Origin: Cryobacterium sp. SO2
Lineage (GTDB): Bacteria; Actinomycetota; Actinomycetes; Actinomycetales; Microbacteriaceae
DNA length: 64,000 nucleotides
Direction: 5' to 3'
Assembly: GCF_026151165.2 (NCBI RefSeq)
Contig: NZ_CP117849.1
Location: 2,914,001-2,978,000, forward strand
The notes beneath the pieces are model-generated. The model was not told where the DNA came from and did no database searches. It worked only from the letters and a program-made list of their open reading frames with translations. Both the position numbers and the translations under genes were made by a program. Below are positions 43,858-52,530 of this stretch, in pieces (positions within the stretch are counted from its first letter, which is position 1; every line of letters starts with the position of its first letter).

Positions 43858-45198
43858 ATGTCACTTGACGAAGAATTACTCGACGGCATGCTGGTCGCCC
43901 TTCCCGGCGTCGGGCGGGATGATCTGACTGTTCTGACCGAAGGTGGGCTGCCGTCGGCGTTCCCCACCACCGAGTTCGCCTCGGCAGCGGTGGCTGCGGC
44001 CGGGCTCGCGGCGGCACGGTTCGCCGGCGCGGGCGCGGTGACCGTGGACCGTCGGCTCGCCTCAGCCTGGTTCGGCTGGTCCATTCATCCGATTGGGTGG
44101 GACCTGCCGACGGTGTGGGACGCGATCGCGGGAGACTACGTCACCCGCGACGGATGGCTGCGGTTGCACACCAACGCACCGCATCACCGGGCCGCCGCGC
44201 TCCGGGTGCTCGGCACCGCCAACGAGCGTGACGAGGTAGCGGCAGCTGTAGCCGCCTGGACCGGCGACGACCTCGAGCGCGCGGTCGTGGCCGCCGGCGG
44301 CTGCGCAGCCGCGATGCGCTCACCCGAGGAATGGTGCGACAGCCCGCAGGGGCGCGCCGTCGCCGCGGAACCCCTCATCGCCTGGGAGAACCTCGTGGTG
44401 CAGCCGGAGCCACGACCTGGCGCGCCCAGCCGACCGCTCGCGGGAGTGCGGGTGTTGGATCTCACCCGCGTGCTGGCCGGACCCGTCGCAACCCGGCTCC
44501 TCGCCCAGCTGGGTGCGGATGTGCTGCGCATCGACCCGCCGGATTGGGACGAGGGCGTCGTGCCCGAGGTGACGCTCGGCAAGCGCACCACCCGCCTCGA
44601 CCTGACCCTCGACCGAGACCGCACGGTGTTCAGCGACCTGCTGGCGACCGCAGACGTGCTCGTGCACGGGTATCGGCCCGGAGCCCTCGACGGCTTGGGC
44701 TTCGGAGCACACGAGCGACAGCGCATCCGCCCGGGTCTGATCGACGTGGCCCTGGACGCATACGGCTGGAGCGGTCCCCGCCGCGCCGACCGGGGCTTCG
44801 ACAGCCTCGTGCAGATGAGTACCGGCATCGCCCAGGCCGGAATGGTCGACGGCGGCGCAACCGTGCCCGTGCCTCTGCCCGTGCAGGCGCTCGACCACGC
44901 CACCGGGTACCTCGCCGCAGCGGCCGCCCTCACCGCACTGGCGAGTCGACGGGACAACGCCCCGGGCATCACCGCCCGGCTCTCGCTCGCCCGCACCGCG
45001 CAGCTTCTGCTGGCGCACCGCGGGGAAGGCAACCACGAACCATTCACGCCTATCGACCCCACGGATTATGCGCCCGGCCTGGAAGCGACGAGTTGGGGTG
45101 CGGCGACTCGTCTTCGCTCCCCCGTGCGCATCACCGGGATCGACCTGTCGGCGAGCCCGGCGCACGCTCTCGGCCATGACCAAGCCCGGTGGCTGTAG
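43858..45198 (+). CDS. CoA-transferase, family III (CaiB/BaiF)
   Basis: This 446-residue protein carries the family III start motif in its second half: LAGVRVLDLTRVLAGPVATR, then LAQLGADVLRIDPP, DLTLDRDRTVFSDLLATADV and VHGYRPGALDGLGFG. Members move CoA between carboxylic acids. The first 190 residues are an extra alpha/beta domain (with WLRLHTNAPHHRAAALRVLG) that looks like a second, degenerate CoA-transferase half, giving a single-chain two-half layout. The usual catalytic Asp region (RGFDSLVQMSTGIA) is present. The ATG at 43858 was chosen over a longer frame. No partner ligase or dehydrogenase is adjacent. Confidence 0.85.
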   Translation: MSLDEELLDGMLVALPGVGRDDLTVLTEGGLPSAFPTTEFASAAVAAAGLAAARFAGAGAVTVDRRLASAWFGWSIHPIGWDLPTVWDAIAGDYVTRDGWLRLHTNAPHHRAAALRVLGTANERDEVAAAVAAWTGDDLERAVVAAGGCAAAMRSPEEWCDSPQGRAVAAEPLIAWENLVVQPEPRPGAPSRPLAGVRVLDLTRVLAGPVATRLLAQLGADVLRIDPPDWDEGVVPEVTLGKRTTRLDLTLDRDRTVFSDLLATADVLVHGYRPGALDGLGFGAHERQRIRPGLIDVALDAYGWSGPRRADRGFDSLVQMSTGIAQAGMVDGGATVPVPLPVQALDHATGYLAAAAALTALASRRDNAPGITARLSLARTAQLLLAHRGEGNHEPFTPIDPTDYAPGLEATSWGAATRLRSPVRITGIDLSASPAHALGHDQARWL

Positions 45199-45244
45199 GC
45201 GGCGCACCGGCACCTCCCCGGCCCGGCTACCCGCGTGGGACTGC

Positions 45245-45847
45245 CTAGATCCAGCCACGCTCCCACGCGGTGGCCGCGGCCTCGGTGCGGGACTCGGCGG
45301 CGAGCTTCGCCATCGCGAAGGAGATGTGGTTGCGCACGGTGCCGTGCGCGAGGCCGAGCTGTTTCGCGATGTGCCGGGTGGGCAGTCCCTCCCTGGCCAG
45401 CCTGAGCACGTCCACCTCCCGGGCGGTGAGCGGGCTCTCCTCTTCGGTGAGCGCCGCGGTGGCCAAACGCGCGTCGATGTACCGCTCGCCGGCGGCGACC
45501 GAACGGATGATCGTGGCCAACTCCGACGCGGGCGTGGACTTGGGCACGAAGCCGCGCACCCGGGTCGCGAGCGCCCGTTTGAGCGTGCCCGGCCGGGCAT
45601 GCCGGGTGACGATGATCACCTGCGTGTCCACGAGGTGCAATAGCCGCTGGGCGGCGTCGATGCCGTCGAGCCGGGGCATCTCCAGGTCGAGCAGCATGAT
45701 CGCCGGGCGGTGCGCGATCGCCGCGGCCACCGCCTCCTCGCCGTCGGCGACATCCGCGACGACCTCGAGGTCGGGTTCGAGGGAGAGCAACGCCACGAGG
45801 GCCCCGCGGATGAGCTCCTCGTCATCGGCGATCACCACCCGGATCAT
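45245..45847 (-). CDS. NarL/DesR-type response regulator
   Basis: This 200-residue protein has a receiver domain (IADDEELIR, phospho-acceptor Asp54 in LLDLEMPRLDG, Lys in VPKSTPASEL) and a LuxR-type HTH (LTAREVDVLRLAREGLPTRH, then LGLAHGTVRNHISFAMAKL). It binds DNA as a dimer after phosphorylation by its histidine kinase. Its ATG overlaps the kinase TGA by four bases, so they are translated together. The VRGFVPK pattern is typical of DesR/LiaR-like regulators of membrane stress. Probable targets include its own operon. Confidence 0.93.
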   Translation of the reverse strand: MIRVVIADDEELIRGALVALLSLEPDLEVVADVADGEEAVAAAIAHRPAIMLLDLEMPRLDGIDAAQRLLHLVDTQVIIVTRHARPGTLKRALATRVRGFVPKSTPASELATIIRSVAAGERYIDARLATAALTEEESPLTAREVDVLRLAREGLPTRHIAKQLGLAHGTVRNHISFAMAKLAAESRTEAAATAWERGWI

Positions 45848-47124
45848 TGGCCGGCCGCCTGCCGTGTCAGCGGTGTCGACGTGCGCGCGTCCGCGGGAGC
45901 TGCGGCGGTTCGGGTGGACGCATCCGCCGTTTCGGTCGCGGCGCCGGGCGCGGGCATCCGCACCACCAGCGTGAACGTGTCGTCGGTGCGGGTGGTCTCG
46001 ATCGTGCCGTGCTGCGCCGCGACCCGCTGGGCCAGACCGGACAGCCCGGTGCCGCCGCGGCGCACCGCACCGGCGGCGTTGTTGCTCACGGTCAGCCGGT
46101 ACTCGGCGGCGTCGACGAGCAGGAGCTCGATCGTGGCGTGGGTGGCCGTGCTGTGCCGCAGCACATTGGTGGCGGCCTCCCGAATGGCGACCGCGAACAC
46201 GGCGCCGACCGCGGTGGGCATGCCCGGGGTCTCGATGTGCGCCTCGCAGCGGATGCCTGCCGAGCGCAGCACCGCCGCCGCGTTCCGCACTTCCACGGCC
46301 ACGGTCACCGTGCGGTAGTCGTTCACCACCGCCCGGGTGTCGTCGAGGGCCGCCTGCGCGATCTTGCGGATGTCGGCGATCTCGCGGGCGGCCTGCTCGG
46401 GCCGGGCGGTGAGCAGCCGCTCGGCCAGTTCGGTCTTCAGCGCGATCACCTGCAGGTTGTGGCCCTGGATGTCGTGCAGGTCGGTGGCGAACCGCAGCCG
46501 TTCCTTCGCCACGGCGAGCTCGGCGGCGGTCTGGCGGGCGTGCTCGAGTCGCAAGACCACCTGCAACGCCCAGACCGCGCTCAGCGGCATGACCGTGTAC
46601 AGCGCGAGGGTTCCGAGCACGATCAGGTCGGCCGTGTCATCGGCTCCGACCGGGGCGACGATGGCCGCCGGTGAGGTGAGGAGGCCGATTAGGCCGCCGC
46701 CGATGACGGCCGCGTTGGTGCCGAGCACCACCACGCCTTTCCACCAGCCGCGCACCAGGCAGCTGAGCACCCCGCCGGCCAGGGCGAACAGGAACGCCCA
46801 GCCCCACCCGGCGAACGGGGTGAGCACGGCCAGCAGCCACACCGCGCCAGCCTGCACGAGCAGGGCGAGCACCAACGGATGCGTGGGCGCGGCCTCCCCC
46901 GACCCCCGCAACAGCAGCGGGATCGCGGCGAGCGCGGCGGCCACCGCGCCCAGTGTGAGGAGCGCGAGCAGAATCATCCGTGGGGTCAGGGGCAGGGTGA
47001 TGCCCAGCAGCAGTTGTACGAAGCCGCCGACGAGCACCACCAACCCCAGCGTCAGCACGGTGGAGCGGCGCATCATCCGCAGGTCGGCGGCCCCGCCGGG
47101 CGCGGCCTGCTCAGTGTGCGTCAT
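45844..47124 (-). CDS. Sensor histidine kinase, DesK-like
   Basis: This 426-residue kinase has about six membrane helices in residues 25-190 and no large outside domain, so it senses within the membrane. The dimerisation/phosphoacceptor helix is RLRFATDLHDIQGHNLQVIA with His217, the HisKA_3 type. The ATPase part has REAATNVLRH (N box) and GGTGLSGLAQRVAAQHGTIE (G boxes). It phosphorylates the regulator encoded next. Upstream by four bases is a membrane-anchored hydrolase gene; all three genes form one operon. The tail is Ala/Thr-rich and likely disordered. Confidence 0.93.
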   Translation of the reverse strand: MTHTEQAAPGGAADLRMMRRSTVLTLGLVVLVGGFVQLLLGITLPLTPRMILLALLTLGAVAAALAAIPLLLRGSGEAAPTHPLVLALLVQAGAVWLLAVLTPFAGWGWAFLFALAGGVLSCLVRGWWKGVVVLGTNAAVIGGGLIGLLTSPAAIVAPVGADDTADLIVLGTLALYTVMPLSAVWALQVVLRLEHARQTAAELAVAKERLRFATDLHDIQGHNLQVIALKTELAERLLTARPEQAAREIADIRKIAQAALDDTRAVVNDYRTVTVAVEVRNAAAVLRSAGIRCEAHIETPGMPTAVGAVFAVAIREAATNVLRHSTATHATIELLLVDAAEYRLTVSNNAAGAVRRGGTGLSGLAQRVAAQHGTIETTRTDDTFTLVVRMPAPGAATETADASTRTAAAPADARTSTPLTRQAAGQ

Positions 47125-47128
47125 GGTC

Positions 47129-48073
47129 TCAGCGTAACGACAGCGCCGCGAGGAAATCCGTGGTGCCCGCCGCGATCTCGGGCGAGAGGGTGTGGTGCAG
47201 GTAGTGGTCGCCCGTGAGCGTGATCACCTGGCCGGTGTCGACGCTTGCGGCCTGCTGCTCGTGCAGGGCCACCCAGCCGTCCACGTCGGTGTCGTTCGCC
47301 CGCACGAAGAGCAGCACCGGCAGCTGGGCGGGGAACGTGGCGCCGCTGACCGCGGCGAAGTTGGCGGCGGTGTTCGCCATCTCGTTGACCAGTGTGGGAG
47401 CCGCCGCGTTCTTGCTGCTGAGCAGCTTCATCTGGCTCACGGTGTGCTCGTCAAAGGGCAGGCCCGCATACGGGTCGGGTGCCAGGGCGGTCAGGGCCCG
47501 GGTGATGCCGAGGGTGCTCAGGGCCGCGATCAGGTCGGCCGGGATCGGCTCGTCCGCGCCGGGCTGATCGGGCACGCTGCTGTCGATGCCCACGAACGCG
47601 ACGAGTTCGTCCGCATACGCGGCACTGTAGGTGAGGGCGTAGATGCCGGCGATGGAGTGGCCCATCAGCACGTACCGATCCACGCCCAGGTGCTGCAACG
47701 CCTCGTGCACCTCCCGGGTGATGTTCGCGGCGGTGCGCTCGGTGTCGGTGGGGTCGCTCAGGCCGGTGCCGAACGGTTCAACGGCTACCACCCGGTAGCT
47801 GTCGTCGAGTTCGTCGATGAGGGGCTGGAAGTCGAGCCCGGGTGCGGCCGTGCCAAGCCCCGGCAGGAGCACGATGGTCTGGTCGCCGTCGCCGCTGAGC
47901 ACGACGTTCATCTCCTTGCCGTCCACGGGCACCCGTTGCCCGTAGTCGGTGATCGAGGAGGCCTCGGCGGCCGTGGCGACGACGTTGACCACGGCGGTCG
48001 TGGCGACGAGGAGCACCGGAATCGCGACCAGGACCCCGAGGGTGACCAGGGTGATTCGGAGGGGCTTCTTCAT
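47129..48073 (-). CDS. Membrane-anchored alpha/beta hydrolase
   Basis: The ATG at 48073 gives 314 residues. A signal anchor occupies residues about 6-35 (ITLVTLGVLVAIPVLLVATT). The hydrolase core has VLLPGLGTAAPG as oxyanion loop, nucleophile Ser140 in LMGHSIAGIYAL, and His in TGDHYLHHTLSPE, with the active domain outside the cell. Its stop is four bases before the histidine kinase start, so it is the first gene of a three-gene operon with the two-component system. It could make or remove a signal that the kinase detects, but that is conjecture. Confidence 0.85.
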   Translation of the reverse strand: MKKPLRITLVTLGVLVAIPVLLVATTAVVNVVATAAEASSITDYGQRVPVDGKEMNVVLSGDGDQTIVLLPGLGTAAPGLDFQPLIDELDDSYRVVAVEPFGTGLSDPTDTERTAANITREVHEALQHLGVDRYVLMGHSIAGIYALTYSAAYADELVAFVGIDSSVPDQPGADEPIPADLIAALSTLGITRALTALAPDPYAGLPFDEHTVSQMKLLSSKNAAAPTLVNEMANTAANFAAVSGATFPAQLPVLLFVRANDTDVDGWVALHEQQAASVDTGQVITLTGDHYLHHTLSPEIAAGTTDFLAALSLR

Positions 48074-48179
48074 GGGGTCTCGTCTCGATTGGCGGGGCGG
48101 TAGGGGTCGCTCCGGCGGTGTAAGACCAGCCAATCAAACGAGGGTGGCGGCCGGAAGTGCCCGGGTGTCATCGCCGGCC

Positions 48180-48193
48180 GTGACAGGTGTCAC
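48180..48193. promoter_or_regulatory. Candidate TetR operator
   Basis: GTGACAGGTGTCAC has perfect 6-base arms around GG, in the intergenic region between the exported hydrolase and the TetR gene, 34 bases before the TetR ATG. GTGTCA also occurs at 48165. Binding here could control both divergent genes. Confidence 0.5.
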
Positions 48194-48227
48194 GAATGGG
48201 TGCGACGAGCCCGCGCTGGAGTAGCGT

Positions 48228-48827
48228 ATGAGAATGTCCCGCCCCCGTACCTTCGATGAAGACACCCTTCTCGACGCCGCCGTCGAACTGTTCTGGGTGC
48301 ACGGGTACAAAGGGGCGTCGCTGACGCACCTCTCCGCCGAGACCGGTGTCACCAACGGCAGCCTCTATCAGGCCTATGGCAGCAAATGGGCGCTCTTCCT
48401 CGCCGCCTACCGCCGCTACTGCGCCACGCGCGTCGCGGTCGTCGTCGGGGCCTTCACCGAGGAGCGCGACGGCATCGAGCGCACTGTGAACGCCTACTTC
48501 GACGCGATCGTGGACGATTGCCTCGCGCATCCCGACCGGCGCGGCTGCCTCATGCTCAACACCATCTCGGAGCTTGGCACCGACGCCGACATCACTCGCA
48601 TCAGCGCGGGAACCGTCGACGCGATGGAAGCCGCCGTGGCCGGCGCGCTGGTTCGGGTGACTCCGCCCGCCGCGGACCCCGCCATGATCACGGCCTCGGC
48701 GGCCCATGTCGTGGCGCTGTCCCAGGCGCTGATCCAGCTCTCGCGAATGGGCCGCGCGCCCGAGGACCTGCGACGCATCGGCGGTCAGGCTGCCGCATCC
48801 ACGCAGCGTTTGTTGCAAATCGCCTAA
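48228..48827 (+). CDS. TetR/AcrR-family regulator
   Basis: This 199-residue protein has a TetR HTH at residues 10-55 (DEDTLLDAAVELFWVHGYKG, then ETGVTNGSLYQAYGSKWALF) and an all-helical ligand domain containing RRGCLMLNTISELG, the signature of the TetR_C_33/YcdC-like subgroup. GGAG lies 6 nt before the ATG. It is divergent from the hydrolase/two-component operon across a palindrome that is likely its operator. The inducer is unknown; nearby hydrolase genes are plausible targets. Confidence 0.92.
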   Translation: MRMSRPRTFDEDTLLDAAVELFWVHGYKGASLTHLSAETGVTNGSLYQAYGSKWALFLAAYRRYCATRVAVVVGAFTEERDGIERTVNAYFDAIVDDCLAHPDRRGCLMLNTISELGTDADITRISAGTVDAMEAAVAGALVRVTPPAADPAMITASAAHVVALSQALIQLSRMGRAPEDLRRIGGQAAASTQRLLQIA

Positions 48828-48880
48828 AAACTTGTGCGCATCCGAGGATGTGGAGGGGCCGCTCTACAAAGTACGGTGGA

Positions 48881-48897
48881 CCTATCTAATCGGTAGG
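48881..48897 (+). promoter_or_regulatory. Promoter/operator of the MmyB-type regulator
   Basis: CCTATCTAATCGGTAGG is an imperfect inverted repeat that contains TCTAAT, five of six bases of a -10 box. AGGAG follows at the right end, 6 nt before the ATG at 48905. This arrangement suggests autoregulation. A matching -35 was not clear. Confidence 0.45.
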
Positions 48898-48904
48898 AGA
48901 GCGT

Positions 48905-49732
48905 ATGTCGGCGGGTCTGATCGTCCTCGGTGAGTTTCTGCGGGCACGCCGCAACGTGTGCCAACCCGAGGATGCCGGCATCTTCCGCGATCCCGGCCGG
49001 CGGGTGCCGGGCCTGCGCCGCGACGAGGTCGCGAGACTCGCCGGCATCAGTGCTGAGTACTACCTGCGTCTGGAGAAGGGCCGCGGCGGCCGGCCCTCCG
49101 ACCAGGTGCTCAACGCGCTCGCACGGGCGCTCGGACTCGACGCCGACTCCCGCCAGTATCTGCTCCGGGTCGCCAGTGGCGAGTTGCCCAGCCCGTTCGA
49201 TGCCGTCGGCGAGTCGGCCGACCGGATCGCCCGAGTGCTCGGCCACTGGACACACACGCCCGCGTACATCTCCGACAGCAACCGCGACATCGTCGCGGCG
49301 AACCCGCTTGCCACGGTGTTCGGCCATGGCGGGCTGTCGGCCGGGTCGAACGTCGTGGTCGACCTGTTCAACGACCGGATGAAGAGCACCCTGGTGGAGT
49401 GGGAGGCGATGACCCGCTCCTCCGTGGCCGGCCTCCGGCGCGACGCCGACCCGTTCTCGCCGCGGCTGGCCGAACTCGTCGAACAGCTCTCGGCTGACCC
49501 CGACTTCGTGCGGATGTGGGCACGGTACGACGTGTCGGGGCCGGAGGACGCGCACATCCGGATGGTGGTGGAGAACGTGGGCACCATCGAGATCGAGGTG
49601 CAGAACTTCGCGGTGCGCAGCATGCCCGGGTACCTGCTCACCGTGCTCGCCGCACCCCCGCAGAGCCTCACGGCCATGGTGTTCTCGAGCCTGGCCGCGT
49701 CCCTGGACGCGCCGGGCGGCCAGTCAGCCTGA
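48905..49732 (+). CDS. XRE-family regulator with MmyB-like ligand domain
   Basis: This 275-residue protein begins LGEFLRARRNVCQPEDAGI, an XRE HTH (about 8-75, with VPGLRRDEVARLAGISAEYY), and continues as the MmyB-like PAS-related ligand domain (about 105-260: YISDSNRDIVAANPLATVFG, then EFRRMWARYDV-type helix reading DFVRMWARYDVSG). This family is very numerous in actinobacteria and often controls an adjacent oxidoreductase or hydrolase. The neighbour on the same strand is a chloroperoxidase-like hydrolase 218 bases downstream. It has AGGAG 6 nt upstream. Confidence 0.92.
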   Translation: MSAGLIVLGEFLRARRNVCQPEDAGIFRDPGRRVPGLRRDEVARLAGISAEYYLRLEKGRGGRPSDQVLNALARALGLDADSRQYLLRVASGELPSPFDAVGESADRIARVLGHWTHTPAYISDSNRDIVAANPLATVFGHGGLSAGSNVVVDLFNDRMKSTLVEWEAMTRSSVAGLRRDADPFSPRLAELVEQLSADPDFVRMWARYDVSGPEDAHIRMVVENVGTIEIEVQNFAVRSMPGYLLTVLAAPPQSLTAMVFSSLAASLDAPGGQSA

Positions 49733-49791
49733 CGGTGGTACTAACAGGGACACGCACGGCGCCGGGCCCCGCCCGTACCGTAAACCTAATT

Positions 49792-49822
49792 CCTCCCCGA
49801 GCCGGGGGGGCCGCTGGGGAGG
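49792..49822. terminator. GC-rich hairpin after the MmyB-type gene
   Basis: CCTCCCC (49792-49798) and GGGGAGG (49816-49822) form a 7-bp stem about 60 bases after the stop codon. The loop is 17 bases and no T-tract follows, so termination is uncertain. Confidence 0.3.
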
Positions 49823-49950
49823 GGGCGTAATGGGCAGGATCGCAACCCGGCCGCCGCCGCCGACCCCACGGGGGCGCCCTCGCTTCCCTGGCCAAATCAG
49901 ACCATCCTGCCCCTGAAGACCCAATCGAATCCCCCCTACAAGGAGAGAAC

Positions 49951-50772
49951 ATGCCGTATTTCACCACCTCAGACGGAACCGAGATCTACTACACCGAGCA
50001 GGGCACCGGCCAGCCCGTGCTGCTCAGCCACGGTTGGCCGCTGTCGTCGGACGCCTGGCAGGTTGAGCTCAAGCTGCTGGCGGATGCCGGCTACCGCGCC
50101 ATCGCCCACGACCGCCGCGGCCACGGCCGGTCGGCGAAGACCTACACCGGCAACGACATGGACACCTATGCCAAGGACCTCGCCGAGCTGGTCGAGTCGC
50201 TCGACCTTACCGACCTCGTCGTGGTCGGCCACTCCACCGGCGGTGGCGAGGTGGTGCGGTACGCCGCCCAGCACGGCAAGGGCCGGGTCGTGAAGGTCAT
50301 CACCGCCGGCGCCGTTCCGCCGCTGATGGTGAAGACCGACAGCAACCCCGACGGCCTACCCATCGAGGTCTTCGACGGCATCCGCGCCGGGGTGCTCAAG
50401 GATGCCTCGCAGTTCTACCAGGAGCTCACCGAGGCGTTCTTCGGCGCTAACCGGGAGGGCTCGGCGGTGTCGAAGGGCGCGAAGGACGACTTCTGGCGCC
50501 AGGGCATGCTGGTGAACCTCGCCGCGGCCTACGACTGCATCAAGGCGTTCTCGGAAACCGACTTCACCGAGGACCTCAAGGCCCTCGACGTGCCGATCTT
50601 CATCGCGCACGGCGACGACGACCAGATCGTGCCGATCGGCGCGGCGGCCCTGAAGTCCGCCGAGCTGGTGAAGCACGGCACCCTCAAGGTCTACCCGGGC
50701 GCCCCGCACGGCGTCTATGGCGACTACCAGGCCGAGTTCGACCAGGACATGCTCGCCTTCATCGCCCAGTAA
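49951..50772 (+). CDS. Alpha/beta hydrolase, non-haem chloroperoxidase/arylesterase type
   Basis: This 273-residue protein has the cofactor-free haloperoxidase pattern: FTTSDGTEIYYTEQGTGQPV at the start, LSHGWPLSSDAW, AHDRRGHGRS, nucleophile Ser95 in VVGHSTGGGE, Asp in AHGDDDQIVP and His in YPGAPHGVYGDY. These enzymes are esterases and, with peroxide and acid, perhydrolases. AAGGAGA precedes the ATG by 4-5 nt. It is downstream of the MmyB-type regulator, which probably controls it, and is closed by a strong hairpin at 50809. Confidence 0.93.
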   Translation: MPYFTTSDGTEIYYTEQGTGQPVLLSHGWPLSSDAWQVELKLLADAGYRAIAHDRRGHGRSAKTYTGNDMDTYAKDLAELVESLDLTDLVVVGHSTGGGEVVRYAAQHGKGRVVKVITAGAVPPLMVKTDSNPDGLPIEVFDGIRAGVLKDASQFYQELTEAFFGANREGSAVSKGAKDDFWRQGMLVNLAAAYDCIKAFSETDFTEDLKALDVPIFIAHGDDDQIVPIGAAALKSAELVKHGTLKVYPGAPHGVYGDYQAEFDQDMLAFIAQ

Positions 50773-50808
50773 CTGCGGTCTGCCGGCGACGTTTTTGCGT
50801 CGTCGTCC

Positions 50809-50843
50809 ACTGCCCGGGGTGTCGCTCAGACGCCCCGGGCAGT
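50809..50843 (+). terminator. Rho-independent-type terminator of the chloroperoxidase gene
   Basis: ACTGCCCGGGG (50809-50819) and CCCCGGGCAGT (50833-50843) form a perfect 11-bp stem with a 13-base loop, 37 bases after the stop codon, followed by TCGTGTGTG. Confidence 0.75.
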
Positions 50844-50951
50844 TCGTGTGTGCGCAGGCGAGCCGGGCGCATCCGGGTGCTGGCACGGAGGGCGACCGGC
50901 TCAGCGATAGGCTGCGCGAGTAATAGATCCGGTGCACGAACGGAGTCGCAG

Positions 50952-51311
50952 GTGAGCTTAGACATGGCATTGTCGGTGTTCGGGATCGTGGCGACCGCTC
51001 TGCTGCTGGGGTTCATCGGCGGCGGGATTCATGAACGGGCGCGCGCGGAGGAAATCGTCGCTTTGGGTGTGTCTGCTGAGGGTGTGTCTGCTGAGGGTGT
51101 GTCTGTGGAACCCGAGACGACCGTTCGGCCCCGGATTCCGGTGCTCACGATCGGCCTGATCGTCATGTTCCTGGGCTGCTGTCTGCGGCTCGTCGACCCG
51201 TCGGTGATCGCTCCCCTCTGGCTGCAGTACCTCCTGCTCGCCGGGCTGCCAGCGTCGGCTGGCTACGGGGCGAGACGGATGCTGGCCGCGCGCCTCAGCT
51301 CCGCCAGCTGA
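50952..51311 (+). CDS. Small membrane protein with short internal repeat
   Basis: This 119-residue protein starts at GTG 50952 with GGAG 6 nt upstream (an ATG four codons later is possible). TM1 is about 5-25 (MALSVFGIVATALLLGFIGG) and two further hydrophobic stretches are about 62-80 and 88-103. Between them the DNA repeats GGTGTGTCTGCTGA nearly three times, giving GVSAEGVSAEGVS. I do not recognise the family. It is a single gene convergent with the G5 protein gene. Confidence 0.65.
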   Translation: MSLDMALSVFGIVATALLLGFIGGGIHERARAEEIVALGVSAEGVSAEGVSVEPETTVRPRIPVLTIGLIVMFLGCCLRLVDPSVIAPLWLQYLLLAGLPASAGYGARRMLAARLSSAS

Positions 51312-51398
51312 CTCCTCGACCCGGGCCGGTCACGCGGGCGGCGGGACTGACCAAGCGATCGTGGTCGCTTGGCCGAGCCAGCTCAGTGGAGCTGCGGA

Positions 51399-52304
51399 TT
51401 AGCTGTCGCAGGCGATGCCATCGCCGTCACGATCGAGATCGTAGATGTCGTTGCCGACGATGCGCACCGGACCGTCGACGTATCCCGGGCCGTCGCCGCT
51501 GCCACCGGCGCAGTCCACGTCGGATGCGATTGGCACACAGGCGTCGGCATAGTTCGGGTCGCAACCGTCGCTGACCGGTGCGGGCTCGGGTGCTGGAGCC
51601 GCGACAGGCGCGGGCACCCGGGTGCCGACCGACGTGACCTCGTCGACGGGCTGCACGGTGGTTTCTTCGCGGGCCACCGACCGGGAGACTTCCACGCCGT
51701 CGATGTACTTCACAAGATAGGTTGTCACCTTCTCGCCGTTGCCACCGCTGACGGTGACCGCGGATGTGCCGACGTCGATGCCGGCGTCATCGACGGTGAC
51801 GGCGGCGTAGGGAAGCACGCTCGCCTCCTGAACCTCGGCCTCGGTGGCAACCGGGGTGGGCGTCGGTGTGGACTTTGGCTTCGCGGTGGGCTTTGTCGTG
51901 GCCCTCGGGGTTGCGCTGGGCGAGGCCTGCGGAGTCGCGGTCGTGCCGGTGCTGGACTGGGCGGTAAGACTGGCCAGGTTCGAGCCTGACTGCTGCACCG
52001 CTGCGTTCGCACCGGACCCGAACAAGAGGAGCACCAGGCTGAGGATGATCGCCAGCACGCCTGCCTTGCGGGAGCGCAGCCGCGCAAGCGGTGCAGCACC
52101 CTTGACGACGGCGACGATACCGAAGATCAGCCCCAACAGTCCAAGGAGCGACACGAGCGCCCAGAAGATACCCATCACCGAGGTCACGACGATCCCCAGA
52201 ACGATGACGCCTGCGATCATCCACCGGGTGCGGGTGGGAATCCGACCGGCCGGCCCGCGGAACCGGGCAAACGGACCGCCCACGGGTGGCTGCGGGAGGC
52301 TCAT
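51399..52304 (-). CDS. Membrane-anchored G5/excalibur-domain protein
   Basis: This 301-residue surface protein has two or three membrane helices near the front (about 28-70 and 80-100), then a Thr/Pro/Ala/Lys-rich linker (PKSTPTPTPVATEAEV). A G5-like beta domain follows (GEKVTTYLVKYIDGVEVSRS, REETTVQPVDEV), and finally an excalibur calcium-binding domain (CDPNYADACVP ... YDLDRDGDGIACDS) with D-x-D-x-D-G ligands and four Cys. Such proteins sit on the outer face and bind cell-wall or Ca2+. No ribosome site precedes its ATG, which overlaps the stop codon of a 17-residue leader frame (ATGA), so translation is probably coupled. Confidence 0.85.
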   Translation of the reverse strand: MSLPQPPVGGPFARFRGPAGRIPTRTRWMIAGVIVLGIVVTSVMGIFWALVSLLGLLGLIFGIVAVVKGAAPLARLRSRKAGVLAIILSLVLLLFGSGANAAVQQSGSNLASLTAQSSTGTTATPQASPSATPRATTKPTAKPKSTPTPTPVATEAEVQEASVLPYAAVTVDDAGIDVGTSAVTVSGGNGEKVTTYLVKYIDGVEVSRSVAREETTVQPVDEVTSVGTRVPAPVAAPAPEPAPVSDGCDPNYADACVPIASDVDCAGGSGDGPGYVDGPVRIVGNDIYDLDRDGDGIACDS

Positions 52305-52354
52305 CGGAGCACTGACTGCGTGCGAATGGGATGGAAGGCCGGAATGTGGGTCAT
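52301..52354 (-). CDS. Candidate 17-residue leader peptide coupled to the G5 gene
   Basis: ATG 52354 has GAGG 6 nt upstream and encodes MTHIPAFHPIRTQSVLR. Its TGA overlaps the ATG of the G5/excalibur gene, which has no ribosome site of its own. This suggests reinitiation from a short leader frame. Confidence 0.4.
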   Translation of the reverse strand: MTHIPAFHPIRTQSVLR

Positions 52355-52530
52355 CAGTGTCCTCTAACGGGCCGCGGGCGCAGCACCACAAGCTAGCAGC
52401 CCGGTGGATCGCCAGGTCAGCCCGCTTTGGGGGGCCATAACGGCCGGATCTTCGGTTCGGCGGAGCTCAACCACTGGGGCAGCGTCGTCGGTCTCCCTCC
52501 AGGGCCGGGCCGCCCTCGTCACCATAAGTT

